A DNA stretch of 64,000 nt from Biscogniauxia marginata (GCA_022695795.1 MU404116.1:62001-126000), one strand, 5' to 3'; shown: positions 46,695 to 58,732, counted from the stretch's first letter. The notes: generated by a model not told the origin, from the sequence alone. Made by a program: numbers and translations.

Positions 46695-49682
46695 CTAGTC
46701 GACCGGCTGCTGCTTGAAGAGAGACTTGCCCCTGAGCCACTTGTTATATGCCCTGTATCGTTTCTTCGCCAAGTCCTCATCCGTGACCGTTAAAGGATTG
46801 TCGCCGACGCGCAGCAGTTCGGCATACGCTGCGACATCCTCCTCGGTGACGTCGGTGGGGGCGAGACCATCCATCTGCCAGCTTCCGTTGAGGTAGTCTT
46901 GGTACTCAGAGTAGTCAACGTCTGTCGGTGCTTCACTCGACACGACCAGCGGTAAGCTCTGTGGATGACTGATATAGCGCGTGTAGTCATCTGTCTCCTG
47001 TGCGTTGACAGAGGGATTGAGAGATTCGTGCACAACTTTCGTAAAGGTCCATTGGGCGGCCTTGGTTTTATCCTGTGGGGTTTGCTTAGATTTCTGGATA
47101 TCGACAGATTTCCCCATAGGCTCTTTCATGATGCTATGGGGTATGGTGGGCCCCTTTTCAGCTTGCATAGGCTGCAGCCACCTTTGAATGGAAATGCCTC
47201 TAGCGCTGCTGCTTGCCTTTTCCGTTGTTGTCTCCGTGGTGAAAGACGAAGAGTCGTGATCGAGTGATTTGACTGAGTCTTGGGGGTCGACAATTATCAC
47301 TTCCTTCTTAGTCGAGGGCTTCTTCCTCTCCTGCGTCTGTTGGTCGCCCTCGGTGCGTACTCGGAAAGGACTCAAGTCATATTTGCCTTCTTGGGTTGAT
47401 CTGAAAGGTATGTATTTAATTGTCGAGTTCATCTTGTACGGAAACATCTTGAGGAAGGATGAAAGTGTAGATGGCCGATAATATTCTAGCCAGTAATCAT
47501 CAAAGAATGAGACTGGCTTGGTAGCGAGATCACCCTTTAGCGGTACATATACCGGTAGCGTTCGTTTCTCGAGATATGCTGGATTAAACCAATGGATATA
47601 ATCGTGCCTCGGCTTTTGAGACCACCCTCGAGGGTCTGCATGGTGTAAATAATAGTCCGTGGAAAGATCCCAGAGCATAGGCTGTCCCTGAGCAAATATG
47701 TAATTACCAAGAAAGAGGTTATAGGCTTCCTGTCTTTGGCTGTCTAGAAACGAATTATTGTAATACCGTTTGAAGCTCTCGATCATGTCGCGCGAATGGC
47801 TTGTCCATTGATTGATCTTGCGATAGGTCTCCATGGTATTTACGAGCTGGGACCCACCATACTGGACGGCAATGGTGTCACCATGGTCGTGATACATGTG
47901 AGTAAACAGATTGACCGCATCGGTATCATATTCAATTAATGTATCCTCAAGGATGCCAAGGGCGTGGAGCTGATGCCCGAGTGCTCGTTTGCCAATTACG
48001 AACTGGGCAGCATTAGTACGATCAAGACAGTCAATGCAGTTAGTTCTTGCGACACCATTTTGAACTCTAGTGGGTGTAATCTCTCCGTCACCGTTCTGGA
48101 AGAATCCAGTAGCTGTGAAAACTGATTCAGCAATACTCTCGAGCGTGCCGATGACGTCCTGGTCCCGGCTTTTCGCTGCCCTGCCCATATCCCATGGTTT
48201 GTAGACGATCTGATGTTCATGAGGGAGGAACTGGTTAAGATAATTGATGGCATGCGTGTACTCATGAAGTAATTTGGACTCTCGCGGCGTTCTCTCCCTT
48301 GCCTTGACAAGGTTCAAAACATAGATCGGCGATCCGTATCGCTCAAATAAATTATTGAAGTGGAGGGCTGCAGCAGTATAAAAGGGGTCGACGAGATTAA
48401 GCTCAATTGGCGGTTTCGGCGTAACTCCAATGTTATCCTGTGTCCAATAAAGCGGTATACTCCCCCTGTGTTGTACGTACGAAGTGTACTGTGGGCTCGC
48501 AAACAGCTTCGGGCCAGGCGAATGGAAGGAGGTAGTAAGTGACTCGGAGACGATCTGCTCTGTTTCCACGTCGTTTGCGACGTAGCCTAGATCGTTGGCA
48601 CCGCGCTTCAGGAATCGGGCACCGGCGAAGTACCGCGATCGCCGAGCGATGATAGTAATGTATGCTGTCCTGCCGTATACGGTCACGGCAGCTTGATCAA
48701 TATATCCATGGAGTATGGGCCGACACCAGTCAAAAGGGTCCTGGACAGACTCGGCCATGGGTTGCAAGAGATGACTATTCCACACGAACATGGAGTTAAA
48801 ATCATCATAGGTCACACCCGGCATGCCTTCCATTAGAGCTTTCCGCTCCCTGGTAATATTGTGCTGCAAAGTCCTCGTAATATCATAAGAATAGCTATAG
48901 TAGAATGACCGTGTCAGGTCTAAGTTGCTAAGGATACCTAGGAATCGAGACTCTTCGGCATTGCGCGAGTCTGGCCTGTATTTCGAGGGTGTTAGGGGAA
49001 TCAGATCAGTGCCGTCGATCTGGTAGGTGTAGTGGCCACCAATCATAGCTACTGTGCTCTTCTTGGTAATCAGCAGCATATAGTATGGGCCGGTGAACTT
49101 GATGAAGCCCAAAAGCCCCCAGGTTGTACACCGTTCCTTGATTCCGCCGGTGCCTCTGTTCCCGTCGTCTATGGTATCTAGGAGCGCGTTCATCTCCTTC
49201 TGGCTATATATAGTCTTGTCGTCGGCGATGTTCAGATCGGAATCGTGGGTATTTCGGTCGACCTTCAGGATGCGATAGCGCTTCTCGGTGACATCGCTGC
49301 CGACAATGTAATAACGGCTCGCAGTCTCGTACAAGGTGAACTTGTGCATCTTGTATGCGAACCTAACGGTTGATCTCTCGTCCACGTGCGGAGTTCCTTC
49401 TCTTGGCGAAGGGTCGGGGCTGTTCGTGCGCACAAAGGGTCGAGCGACTGCTGGCTCCTCCTCGTTATCGTCTTCTGTTCCCTTCTGGGCTTGTACATTC
49501 TGCGACAGAGTTTCGGCACTAGCGTTGTTCCGCAAGAGAGGGAACGCAGGCTCTTCTGATTTTGATGTTGGAGTATCGTCTCCTCGTGCTTCATCACCGC
49601 CGACCTGGGCAGCTTGGCTCTGCGCTTGTGGAAGCTGGCCGTTGTCCTTGCTACTGTCGCTCTGCTCGGTTGACTCCGCCAT
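46695..49682 (-). CDS. fig4: Fig4-type polyphosphoinositide phosphatase (Sac domain)
   Basis: A single-exon gene for 995 residues. The Sac-domain phosphatase removes the 5-phosphate of PI(3,5)P2 and, with Vac14 and Fab1, controls this lipid on the vacuole/endosome membrane. The catalytic motif RTNCIDCLDRTN has the CX5R pattern, with C549 and R555. Fig4-type features are KFTLYETASRYYIVGSD and RYRILKVDR near the start, GFIKFTGPYYMLLITKK, and VYKPWDMGRAAKSRDQDV before the active site, rather than the shorter Sac1 layout with C-terminal membrane helices. No such helices are present here. The first 100 residues are polar and low in complexity. The start is the ATG at 49682; the gene is antisense to and convergent with tti2. 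Confidence 0.93.
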   Translation of the reverse strand: MAESTEQSDSSKDNGQLPQAQSQAAQVGGDEARGDDTPTSKSEEPAFPLLRNNASAETLSQNVQAQKGTEDDNEEEPAVARPFVRTNSPDPSPREGTPHVDERSTVRFAYKMHKFTLYETASRYYIVGSDVTEKRYRILKVDRNTHDSDLNIADDKTIYSQKEMNALLDTIDDGNRGTGGIKERCTTWGLLGFIKFTGPYYMLLITKKSTVAMIGGHYTYQIDGTDLIPLTPSKYRPDSRNAEESRFLGILSNLDLTRSFYYSYSYDITRTLQHNITRERKALMEGMPGVTYDDFNSMFVWNSHLLQPMAESVQDPFDWCRPILHGYIDQAAVTVYGRTAYITIIARRSRYFAGARFLKRGANDLGYVANDVETEQIVSESLTTSFHSPGPKLFASPQYTSYVQHRGSIPLYWTQDNIGVTPKPPIELNLVDPFYTAAALHFNNLFERYGSPIYVLNLVKARERTPRESKLLHEYTHAINYLNQFLPHEHQIVYKPWDMGRAAKSRDQDVIGTLESIAESVFTATGFFQNGDGEITPTRVQNGVARTNCIDCLDRTNAAQFVIGKRALGHQLHALGILEDTLIEYDTDAVNLFTHMYHDHGDTIAVQYGGSQLVNTMETYRKINQWTSHSRDMIESFKRYYNNSFLDSQRQEAYNLFLGNYIFAQGQPMLWDLSTDYYLHHADPRGWSQKPRHDYIHWFNPAYLEKRTLPVYVPLKGDLATKPVSFFDDYWLEYYRPSTLSSFLKMFPYKMNSTIKYIPFRSTQEGKYDLSPFRVRTEGDQQTQERKKPSTKKEVIIVDPQDSVKSLDHDSSSFTTETTTEKASSSARGISIQRWLQPMQAEKGPTIPHSIMKEPMGKSVDIQKSKQTPQDKTKAAQWTFTKVVHESLNPSVNAQETDDYTRYISHPQSLPLVVSSEAPTDVDYSEYQDYLNGSWQMDGLAPTDVTEEDVAAYAELLRVGDNPLTVTDEDLAKKRYRAYNKWLRGKSLFKQQPVD

Positions 49683-51659
49683 TTCTTTTACTTGGTCCAG
49701 AAAAGTTGGAAGATTCGTGGTAATTCATAGTTTGAGATACCACGTCGAGTATTATTTATGGTGGTTTGCGAATGGATATCTCGTGGATGTTTCACGCAAA
49801 GAAGGCCGTAGTTGTCCTTGGTTAGACGCTACGGAAAAGCCCCACGATGTCATAATTTAGAGGATGTCAGGTCCCCACAATAAGCTTGGAGCTTGGGCCT
49901 CCTAAACTAGGTACTACCCACTAGGTGCATATATAGGTGCATAAGTGCATACACTGACATATGTACGGTTTATGTATGTAATTAATCACCCTTCTATTTT
50001 TAGCTATAGCTTGTTTAAACACAAACCCACATTTGCACAATACCACACCACAGACAGATAGGCGTACCTGTTTGCTTTGGAATATACCCTCATTTTTCGT
50101 CTTCCCGGAGCCACATGTCAGTGTCGATACCTTTGTCATTTAGACTAATGAACTACATGTATCTCGGAATCCTCTATTACAAGCCGCCATTCCCAATTCA
50201 TCTAGGTTGCCATCTATAGTTTCCGTAGATCGTGGTTGCACTCAGGTATGTTCATGACTGCTAATTCAATTATCCAAGACAAATCTGGATAATTATGGTT
50301 TCTATTTTCATTCGTGGTTTTTGGCATATCTAGGAGCTTTCCGCTTGAAAGAAAACGAGTGTCTATTAAGTGGAGGTAAAATATTTAGATAAAGATAACG
50401 CTATCAACTCGGAATTTCACAGAAGCAGCTTGGGCCGAGATCAGAACGCCATCCCAGTTGAATAAATATTAGCATCAGCCTTGAAATTCTACAATACAGT
50501 GGCCATATTCCGCGGTACGGCAATCGTCGTAAAGTCAGTCCATGTTGAATTATCTCGTTGCCAACGTCTCTAGATGAAGTTGTAGTTCATGTAGTTCATC
50601 CGCACAGCATTTAATCGGAATGCGGGGCCCTCTTAGAGATCTAATGTAATGAACTCTCGATAGTATGTTACAAGGTAGCCTAAGAGTGGCCCAGGTGATG
50701 ATATGGCTTCGGTGATGAGGACATAGGGCATTCATTAATTACTAACCTAGTCAACTACAGGTCATCTATTTACCCCTTAAATCTGGGCATAAAGAAGACC
50801 CACGTGTCCTAGTCGGCCAACCTTTGAAGGCTATTAAATGACAAAAGAGTTAATTTATATATAGGTAAGTACGTGTTTGTAAATTACTCTCAAATATGGT
50901 TGGGAAAAGGTGCGGTTAGTTATGTAGTATCTACTTATACATCATTTTATTTGTGCCGAATTTATATGATTACACTTTTATTTGATTAACCTAAAATTTC
51001 ATCACTTGTTCTTATTCTGTCGAAGCTTTACCCACCGTCATATATATATTTACTTTATTTTATTTAAACTTCAGTGTATCGTCAAGTCAGAAAGGAACCC
51101 AGAAGTGTCTAGTTGCATTATATTCATCGTTTGATCTCAGGCTGCTTTAGTCAGAGCCGCGGTGAGGTGTGCTTGCAGCCATAAGCTTTCAGGTCACAGC
51201 CTGACAGCCTCGTTTTTGCTTATCCAGGCTAAAGTTGCTACCTGCCGAAAGTTAAAAGAATGAATATGACAGTATGATTTTTTATAATGTTAAGCCGGCA
51301 GACTCAATATTCTGGTATCCTTTAAGGGAATTGGCAGGGCAGTAGTGTAGTTAGCTACAGTCCGCCGTGATATACGATTTTAAATAATGAGAGTATGTTT
51401 GAATTGGCCATCGTAATAAAGACCGACTGTAGTAAGCTCTAACTAGCCTTGAATTCCTTTATTCCTTATTGGGATTGTTGTTGCCCATGGACCGCGACTT
51501 TTGACCATCGGTCCATCACGCGACCTTGTGTGTGATTGTGTTCCTTAATATGTTTCGTTGCATTCTGTATATGTGTACTCTCATATATGTGTCCTTCTAC
51601 CCAATACCCTTGGCCAGGTCTATCCATATAAGGGGACATCTTGACGGGTCTAGTCATCC
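49683..51659. other. Gene-poor region
   Basis: About 2 kb containing the fig4 promoter and then AT-rich DNA (50850-51110 in particular). A short repeat of GTGCATA units lies at 49926-49955. No gene is supported. Confidence 0.5.
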
Positions 51660-52044
51660 TTAAGAGATGCAGACGAACTTAGTGGAGAAGTGATCGCCAA
51701 TGTCATCGGGGATGGCATTGTAGGCCATGGAACCGGTGTCATAAGTAGCATCTTTTGCGACATCTCCCCCGCAGCCAGCATTGTGGTAGTAGACTACCGA
51801 CATACGGCTGCAATGACTGGGGTTGAGGATCTTCCAGCTCTTGGCCTCGCCCATTCCGACGCAAACACTGCAGCCTGTGCCGCTGTTAGACTTGCCCTGG
51901 TCGAATTGGCTGCAGTCGGGGGAGCTGAATGTTTAGATCGTAAAACCACTGCTGCAACCCTAGGCAGCGTCGACGCTGCCTGTATCACGCAGCCAGTGCA
52001 GCTGCAATGGAGGCCTGAGCAAAAATAGTGTGAGAAAGTTTCAT
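51660..52044 (-). CDS. Small secreted cysteine-rich protein (effector-like), unknown family
   Basis: I assembled this gene from two exons, 52044-51989 and 51924-51660, across a 64-base GTGATA...CAG intron; the phases join as GC|C. The product has 106 residues. The first 19 form a textbook signal peptide: MKLS start, hydrophobic Ile/Ala/Leu core, and Ala-Leu-Ala-Ala cleavage region. The mature part of about 87 residues has six cysteines (PDC, GTGC, SVC, SHC, AGC, FVC), an even number fit for three disulfides, and many Gly, Ser and Asp residues. Without splicing, exon 1 ends in a stop right after the signal, which explains why simple frame finding misses it. I do not recognise the family. Size, cysteines and signal fit a fungal effector or antimicrobial-type protein, but this is inference. 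It stands alone in gene-poor DNA. Confidence 0.7.
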
Positions 52045-52174
52045 GTTGAATAAAATAATTTATAGTGTTGCTCTGCTTGAAACAAACTAATTGGTGTATT
52101 GCTTTCGTAGGTGTTGTTGTTATTGTTTGATGGTATGTTATGTCGTATCAATGTTTGTAAAGGGGAGACGCCGT

Positions 52175-52182
52175 CTTTTATA
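52175..52182 (-). promoter_or_regulatory. TATA box candidate for the small secreted protein gene
   Basis: TATAAAAG on the minus strand, 131 bases before the start codon at 52044. A second TATAAAT lies about 20 bases before the ATG, which is too close to serve as the main element. The position would give a leader of roughly 100 bases. Confidence 0.4.
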
Positions 52183-53390
52183 AACCTGGGGCCTCTCGAC
52201 TAGACAGATATTGAGAACTTGTTTTCCCCCAAGCTTGTCAGGGTGGGGTCAAGAAACTGCTGCTCATTTGAAATCTCTTGGTTGACCAGCTTATGAGGTA
52301 CAGCTTTGTATCAACTCAGGAGGTACGTATCTGACGAGGAGGAGGTGTTGGTGTGATGCTATATCTATAACGCTGGCAATATAAAGCTCATAATCAGGGC
52401 CAATCTGTAGCGCTCCATAGCAAATGGAATATCATACTAGGCGAAGAACATTAAATAAATACATGATTTTAAAAGGCCTTTGTCAAGCCGACTTGTCTTT
52501 ACAATACCGCCCCGGTTTTAACGGCTTTTCATAACGTAATGTCATATCACAGGACCGTGCAAGCATAGTTAGGTAGGGAAAAGTATTTATTCAGACTATA
52601 CTGGTGTTGCCCGAGCTCCTAGGTCTCATCTGGAGCCCTTGAGATCATTATACGTATGGTGCTTCTTTGTTACCTCGCCCGTTTCACTTGTGTATCCCGT
52701 ATTCTCATATGTAACAGAAAAATGCAATGAAAATAAGCATGCCGATACCCAACAGGATTGACAGGATGAATTGGCATATACGCCATACGACCGTCTATCA
52801 TCGTCTTACCTATGACGCCTAGATAGCTAAGGTTAAGGTGGCCTTAAGTAGGTAAAGCGTTGCAGGATTTTCCCCTTGTCTAGCTTCTTCATTGTGTCTT
52901 AAGAGGGGGGGTAATGTTCCCGCCACCCAGTGGCCGTCTACTGTATCGGTTTTTTGGACTCCTGTCTCAAGCTGCGTCTAAGTTTAAGAGTTTTGATATT
53001 AAATGACGTACATTAATGACAACCTGCTTTAACACGCATGTTGTGTGATTTAGAGAACGCGTAAGTTCAGCATTTTAAGCTAGTATTGACGTAACTTTCC
53101 ATGCCATTCATATTGCTTTGATATTTCGTGCTTAACATAGAGAATATCGAGTTAGTAAGGATTGAACAATGCTTTCCAATGGAAGTTATTATGACTTCAA
53201 TGACGCGTACATCGTGATTGTATATATGACCGAAGTCACTTTAGTTAAGAGTTACGGGCCAATTTAAGGCCAATTTCAGTTAATAGGGGCTTCTTACAAT
53301 CATGTATCTTACCCTTAAATCAATAGTGTAATATGCTTTATCATTCTTTGATATGTTAATCTGTTTACTTGTTTTAGTATATGGTCTGCT

Positions 53391-53544
53391 AAGAAGAGGG
53401 AGAGAGGGGGCCAATGTTGAGATGAGACAAAGATGTGAGGATAAGATCAAGAGTATTAGTTCAAGGTGAGTCTAGATAGGGGGCGAAGCCCTCCTATATA
53501 TGTAGATACAGGTGGCAAGGGTCGTGTAGCCCCATATTTCAACA
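53391..53544 (+). mobile_element. LTR-like relic with adjoining polypurine tract
   Basis: Twenty consecutive purines at 53391-53410 are followed four bases later by a 130-base segment, 53415-53544, that begins TGTTG and ends CAACA. A purine tract just before a TG...CA segment with terminal inverted repeats is the arrangement at the 3' LTR of copia-like retrotransposons. No second LTR copy, target duplication or polymerase sequence was found in the window, so this would be an isolated remnant. Confidence 0.35.
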
Positions 53545-56500
53545 AACAAGGATATTTATCCAACCGCGAACATATCGTTCAAGATATGTGACCCTCGTTA
53601 TGAGTACTTACTTGCTGTCAGGGGCCTCAAAGGCCTAACTAGAGGCAAGTGGGCTATGCGAACGAAGATTCAATATAAACTAGGCATATAAGAGTCATAC
53701 ATGCCCGAAGGAACTGAGGAGGAGTTCTTTAACGATTGTTCTCAGTATAACAATGACCCTATACTCCATCACTCTGATTCTGTCGTACACCTACTGTATC
53801 CCTTGACACCAGCACTGTATTTAGGGGCCTAGTTTCAACGGTGTATCAAGCTAGCGTATTGAGTCGACGTATTGCGTTGTATCGAGTTGTTTGTTATAAG
53901 CGTAAGAGTAGTAACGCGTAGCTGTGTTGGGTCTAATGATAGAGTTAGTCGTATAGTCTTGATAATATATCGGTAAAATGTCAGATTTGCGAGAGATTGG
54001 CTATACTGGAAGTTCTATACAGAGGCTAATGCTTTACTTAGAGAGGTACCTAGAAGATGAACTAAATTAAGAGACTTACTTAGATAGGAGTTTGCTGTGC
54101 TTAGCTCAGAAATAGGCATGCGAGAGAATCTGAATGACTCGAATGGGACCCAATGACTGGAACCAGGCTGGATAAACTGAAATAACCTGGATGACCTGGA
54201 GGCTTGGACCGAGAGGAATCGGATCTTCATATGTTTTGCTATTAGGGAGAGGTTTCTCTGTGTTGAAAATATAATTCTGTCAATGCGTATTTTGGAAGGG
54301 ACAGTTAATGTGTTATAGACCAAATATCAACTGATATGGATGAGCAAGTGTGTATATTGCAGGCGATGGAAGTCTGTATATGGCTGCTGGATGGTATTAC
54401 CTACATATAGCAATTGCGGTGCCGGATAAACCTATTCCAGATTGCAATATAATGCTGTGATGAAGCGTATTGCGTTACGAAGCAGACGGTGGTGTATCGA
54501 GGTGTTGAGTATATCGTGGTTGGTTGCTACGTGCAGCGCTTTTTTGCTAGGCTACGTCAATCTGTCCAATCAGATACGAGTCTTCGGACATAGTTAGATA
54601 TTTCCATTGAAAAGATGGCAGTTTCTCCCCTTTAATATCTTTGTCACATTTAGGCATAGAAGCTCATATCGACCTTTTAATAGGATCATTACTAGTTTCG
54701 ATTGCATACCCGGGGGTGTGCATTTGGCGACTGAATCTAATAAAGCAACATGATCTCCCTGTTGTATCAATGATTCAGCCCCGATCATAGTCACGGCAGT
54801 TTAATATCATTATTGCTATACATAAATGTCTAACAAATATCCGAGGCTCCACAGATCTCACTGCTAATCCGGCTTTCACTTGCTGCTGTGATCTCGGCGA
54901 AGCCGAAGTCAAACACTCTCAGCTGTGATACAAGAATGGTTGGTGAGTTGTTGACAATAATGTGGCACGACTTTCACTCCACGCTACGGATACTAGCTCC
55001 CAATCGTCAGTATTATTGGCCCAGATGAAACAATAAAACTTTAGAATATTCCCTTGGATATGGTAGTCAGCCATTACTAGAGCGTGTCAGCCTATACATA
55101 TTTGTTCCCATGCCATGGCTATTGTATTCCAAAGACAAGGCATAGGTCGTCTGAATAGCCAAGTCAGCAACCTTGAACCAACAGCCGTATGCCAGCAGCC
55201 ACCCTTGTATGCCCAGGAGGGAGTAAACTTGACTCTATGACGAGGGTGGCTCAGAAAATAGCGGTCAAAATAAAACCCTATTAGGTAGGGAATTGCCGAT
55301 AACAAACATCTGCACGCCTCGTACCAACCGCCTGTGTTCCAGATATGGGCATGGCTATTCAGTCTGTACTATGAATAACATGTGCAGATTTACTGTAATT
55401 AATAGCTGCGACAAAGATTTCTAAGCTGAAGATGACAAATCTAGATCTCCGCCATGTGTGTAACAAGTTTGCCACGGGAGCCAACTCGATAATCCCCCCC
55501 ATGACTCGGGAATTTTTAACCGGCCAATTTTTGTGATACTTACTGGTGGAATTGTATCACATAGATTGATGTTGGACAACAGAAGATGTGACGTGGTACT
55601 GAAACTAATCTAACGTCTCAGTATTACATATTGCCTTCTCATAGTGATTCCTGTTGGGAAGAAGATAGAGGATAGAAAGCCGATCCCACTCCACATTAAA
55701 CAAGGCAAAATATAGAATCTTAAGGTCGATCCATCTAGCCTCGTTATGGCTTGTCCCGGAAGAAAAAAAGCCAAGTTGAAACTAAGCTTGGAGGCGATCC
55801 TATCTACATCTACATATCCGTGATAATTCATCTCAATATCTAGGTACATACCACACGATATGGGAGACAAAACTTGGTTCTACTTATGACGAAAACGTCC
55901 CCTGTACAGCGTTTGTACGTGTCAGCTAATGTAGGCCAAGTGGATCTCTATACACAATAAATCTCAGCTCATAGTTCCAATGAGCGAGCCCGGATCTCAG
56001 AGAAGCCGTGGCCTGAAGACCCGAAAGCGGCCCCATCACGCGATTCTCCTGGAAAGCTACAGTTTCTCGGGCCGTCCGCATCCGTCTACCACAGGACATC
56101 ATAAACCAGTAGGTTCACTTGTCGACAGCCGCGTAGGCTAGCACACAAGGCCCCAAACAATGATAGCCAGAGCATCGATCGGCCAGAATTTCTCCCGCCA
56201 GTCAACCCTGAAGACAAGTAAGAATACCCGAGTCACACGCGATTATCAGGAGACCTTCCCTTCGATAGCGCAGAGCCGCATTCTGACGTACAAGTCCGAA
56301 GCCGGGACTCACCCAATGAGACGCTGGAAAAGGGGGGAGGCGGGAAGGCCAGGTTTCCCAAGACCAAACCCCGAATACAACGATCCCTCCCCCCCAAACA
56401 CGTACGGCAGAGAGCTAATGAGGTTACATCCTTATCCACTGTACCTAACCTAGCGTGTTCCTGCCTTATTGGTATACCATTCATTTTCAACTCGTGCTTG

Positions 56501-58185
56501 TCCATCTCTTACGTGTGCCCCTGAGTCACTCTAGCTGAAAAGGAACACAAGGAGGATAAAATAAACAAAACTAAACAAAACTAAATCCCCCCTCCCCAAA
56601 AAAGACTCTACAAGGCCCGAATTCCCACTCTGAGGTTGGTATGTATCCCACATAGCCTCACGTATCTCAGAAAAAAAAAACTTGAAAAAAGAATTCTGGA
56701 ACGTTGCTGCGATTGAGGCTGACAAAAGAAAAAGAGAGAATTGACCAGCGGTTAGCCAGCCCAGCTCATATGCACGGCTACCTACACCTACCTTAAACAT
56801 GCGACAGCCTCCGATGAGAGCCGATAGGCTCGCTACCTAATAGGCAGATAGGCGGGTGAAAAGCAAAGGACAAGGCCATGCGCGGGACCGCCGCGGTCCC
56901 AGGCGGTACCTATCCTCGGGTTGGAGCAGCGGCAGCAATTTTGTTACTTGCCGAATCAATGCGGAGCATACATACATACGGAACCTTACTTTATACTTAC
57001 ATTGCCTCATGCATGCCCACGCATGCATTGTACGTATGTACATACGTGTCGGTCGGTTGGTTGGTTGGTTTTTTGGTTTTTTATTTTAATTTCTTTTTGC
57101 TCCTCTTGCTAATCGAGGAGATTATGTAGTTCAGTTCGCCTACCCACCCTCTGGTGTTGGAAAAAAAAAGAAGGAAAAGGGTGGGCATGGGAACGTATTA
57201 AGACAGAACAGGATAGGGATAGTTCTGGGTGGCAATGACGCGATATTCCGAATTCCCTATCGGGTGGTCACCATTCCCTATGCTAAGTATATATTTTCTT
57301 TTATTAGTTCCTCTTTCAGCCAGCCTTGGGGTAGATCATGGTCGCCAACTATGGGGGACGCGCGCGGGGAAAAGGGGGGATGGGAGAAGGAAAAAAGTCG
57401 ATCGCAAACACGCGCCCTCCCTTTTCCCCCTCGTGGTCGCCCTGTATATTGATGAGATAGATGAATGTCGCCCCGGCTCGTGTCGTGGAACTTTACTCTT
57501 CTTGACCGCTTCTCCCATCTCCCCTCGTAATTATTTTTTATTGGGCGATGTTTCCCGCGTTCCGTGGGGGAGGAGGGGAGGAGAGGGCTAGGCCAGTCCA
57601 CGAAAGGCCTCCCTCGCCTTTGCGGTATTATGATATTAATCTTTTTCTATCATCCTTTACCGCAGCTGCCAATTCTGTGGAGAACGAGCTGGCATATGTC
57701 GTGCAACTCTAATTGACCTGGAGATCCGACTTGGTAGGGGTTAGCTCTGGGGCAGAGGGAACGTGGGGGCGGGTGATTAGGCGGTCAGAACCTACCTAAA
57801 TGTTAGAAAGGAGGCGTGATTGAGCTCTCATGTCGTGCAAGGATAGAGAGGAGGGAAGCATGCATGGTATGTGTCCATGTATATCCACTACATGCGGCTC
57901 TTGGTCGCCCGAACTCTGGGGTTCTTGTACTGGTAGATGGTATGACGTTCGCTGTTGCTGAAGAGTCACACGTGAAAGACGACAGGAGGAGCATAAATAT
58001 CCCGCCTTGGGCACGCAACTAGTCCGTCATGGCCAGGGAATATTCAACGCGAATTGGGATCGTTCACTCATGTTCCCCATCCACATTGCCAGGCTCAAGA
58101 CCTGGTGGGCTGATTCCATTGTCCCTCTACGAAACCCCTTTTGAACCCTCCGAGATAGTGACATCACAAGCTAGTATACTCAACC

Positions 58186-58588
58186 ATGGGAGGAAAGAAG
58201 GTACGCAACTATATAAAGCTCCTCTAGCCCAAAGCACACGAGCATAACAACTTCGCAGCAGGGCAAAAAGCCGTCCAAGAAAGCGCCCCAGGTGGATTCA
58301 GCATCAGAGCAGATGCGGCGTTCGCATAATACTAGCCAAAACGACGTCGTTCTCCTACAGCGCCCCTGGGCCACCCATTCACAAGACCTAAACAGTCAAC
58401 TCCAACAGCAGGACTGGAGGTGGACGACACCTTATGATGGAGATAGCATGTCAGGCTATATCAGCCAATCGTTGATCGACGAGCCATACCAAGCCATACA
58501 CTCTATCGGAGACCAGCCTATCGATTACACTTCACCCAACAACCCACCAGAACAAAGTGAGGCGGCCGCAACAGCGGGATCAAAGTAG
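58186..58588 (+). CDS. Small protein of unknown function, two exons
   Basis: The model joins 58186-58200 and 58259-58588 across a 58-base GTACGC...CAG intron, giving 114 residues. Exon 1 codes only MGGKK. The product starts with a very basic segment (MGGKK then QGKKPSKKAPQ), followed by a polar region rich in Ser, Gln, Asp and aromatic Trp/Tyr, with no cysteine, signal peptide or membrane segment. I do not recognise a family. Support comes from the ATG in good context (CAACC before it), canonical splice sites in matching phase and an open frame with coding-like composition. The alternative is a longer untranslated region or chance frame. The stop lies 144 bases from the convergent Emc4 stop. 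Confidence 0.5.
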
Positions 58589-58732
58589 AGCATAATGGTG
58601 GTGGCAAAAGTCCTGGGTTCTGCTCACGAAAAAGATGGAGCCTCAGACGAAAATCGTGGACGGGGAGGAATTTGATAATTATCGAAAAAGCTAGACTATA
58701 ATAATACGTCATCATCATCATATGAACCATGG

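Larger units (their letters stand above)
52045..58185. other. Long gene-poor region
   Basis: About 6.1 kb without a supported gene. It holds the promoter of the small secreted protein gene, an LTR-like relic at 53391-53544, and moderately AT-rich sequence to about 56000. Two neighbouring segments (53850-53890 and 54462-54520) share GCGTATTG, CGTATTGCGTT and GTATCGAG words, suggesting an old degraded duplication. From 56500 to 57650 there are A/T and G runs and GGTTGGTTGGTT repeats near 57052. Small frames (54015-54323, 54594-54794, 55087-55305, all minus) show no family. Confidence 0.5.

Noticed and set aside
52900..52950. G-rich run AGAGGGGGGG followed by TAATGTTCCCG as a possible gypsy-type LTR start
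   Set aside because: No matching end, second copy or polymerase remains in the window; weaker than the 53391-53544 case.
54015..54323. 102-codon minus-strand frame in gene-poor DNA
   Set aside because: No signal peptide, domain, or splice pattern; AT-rich DNA yields such frames by chance.
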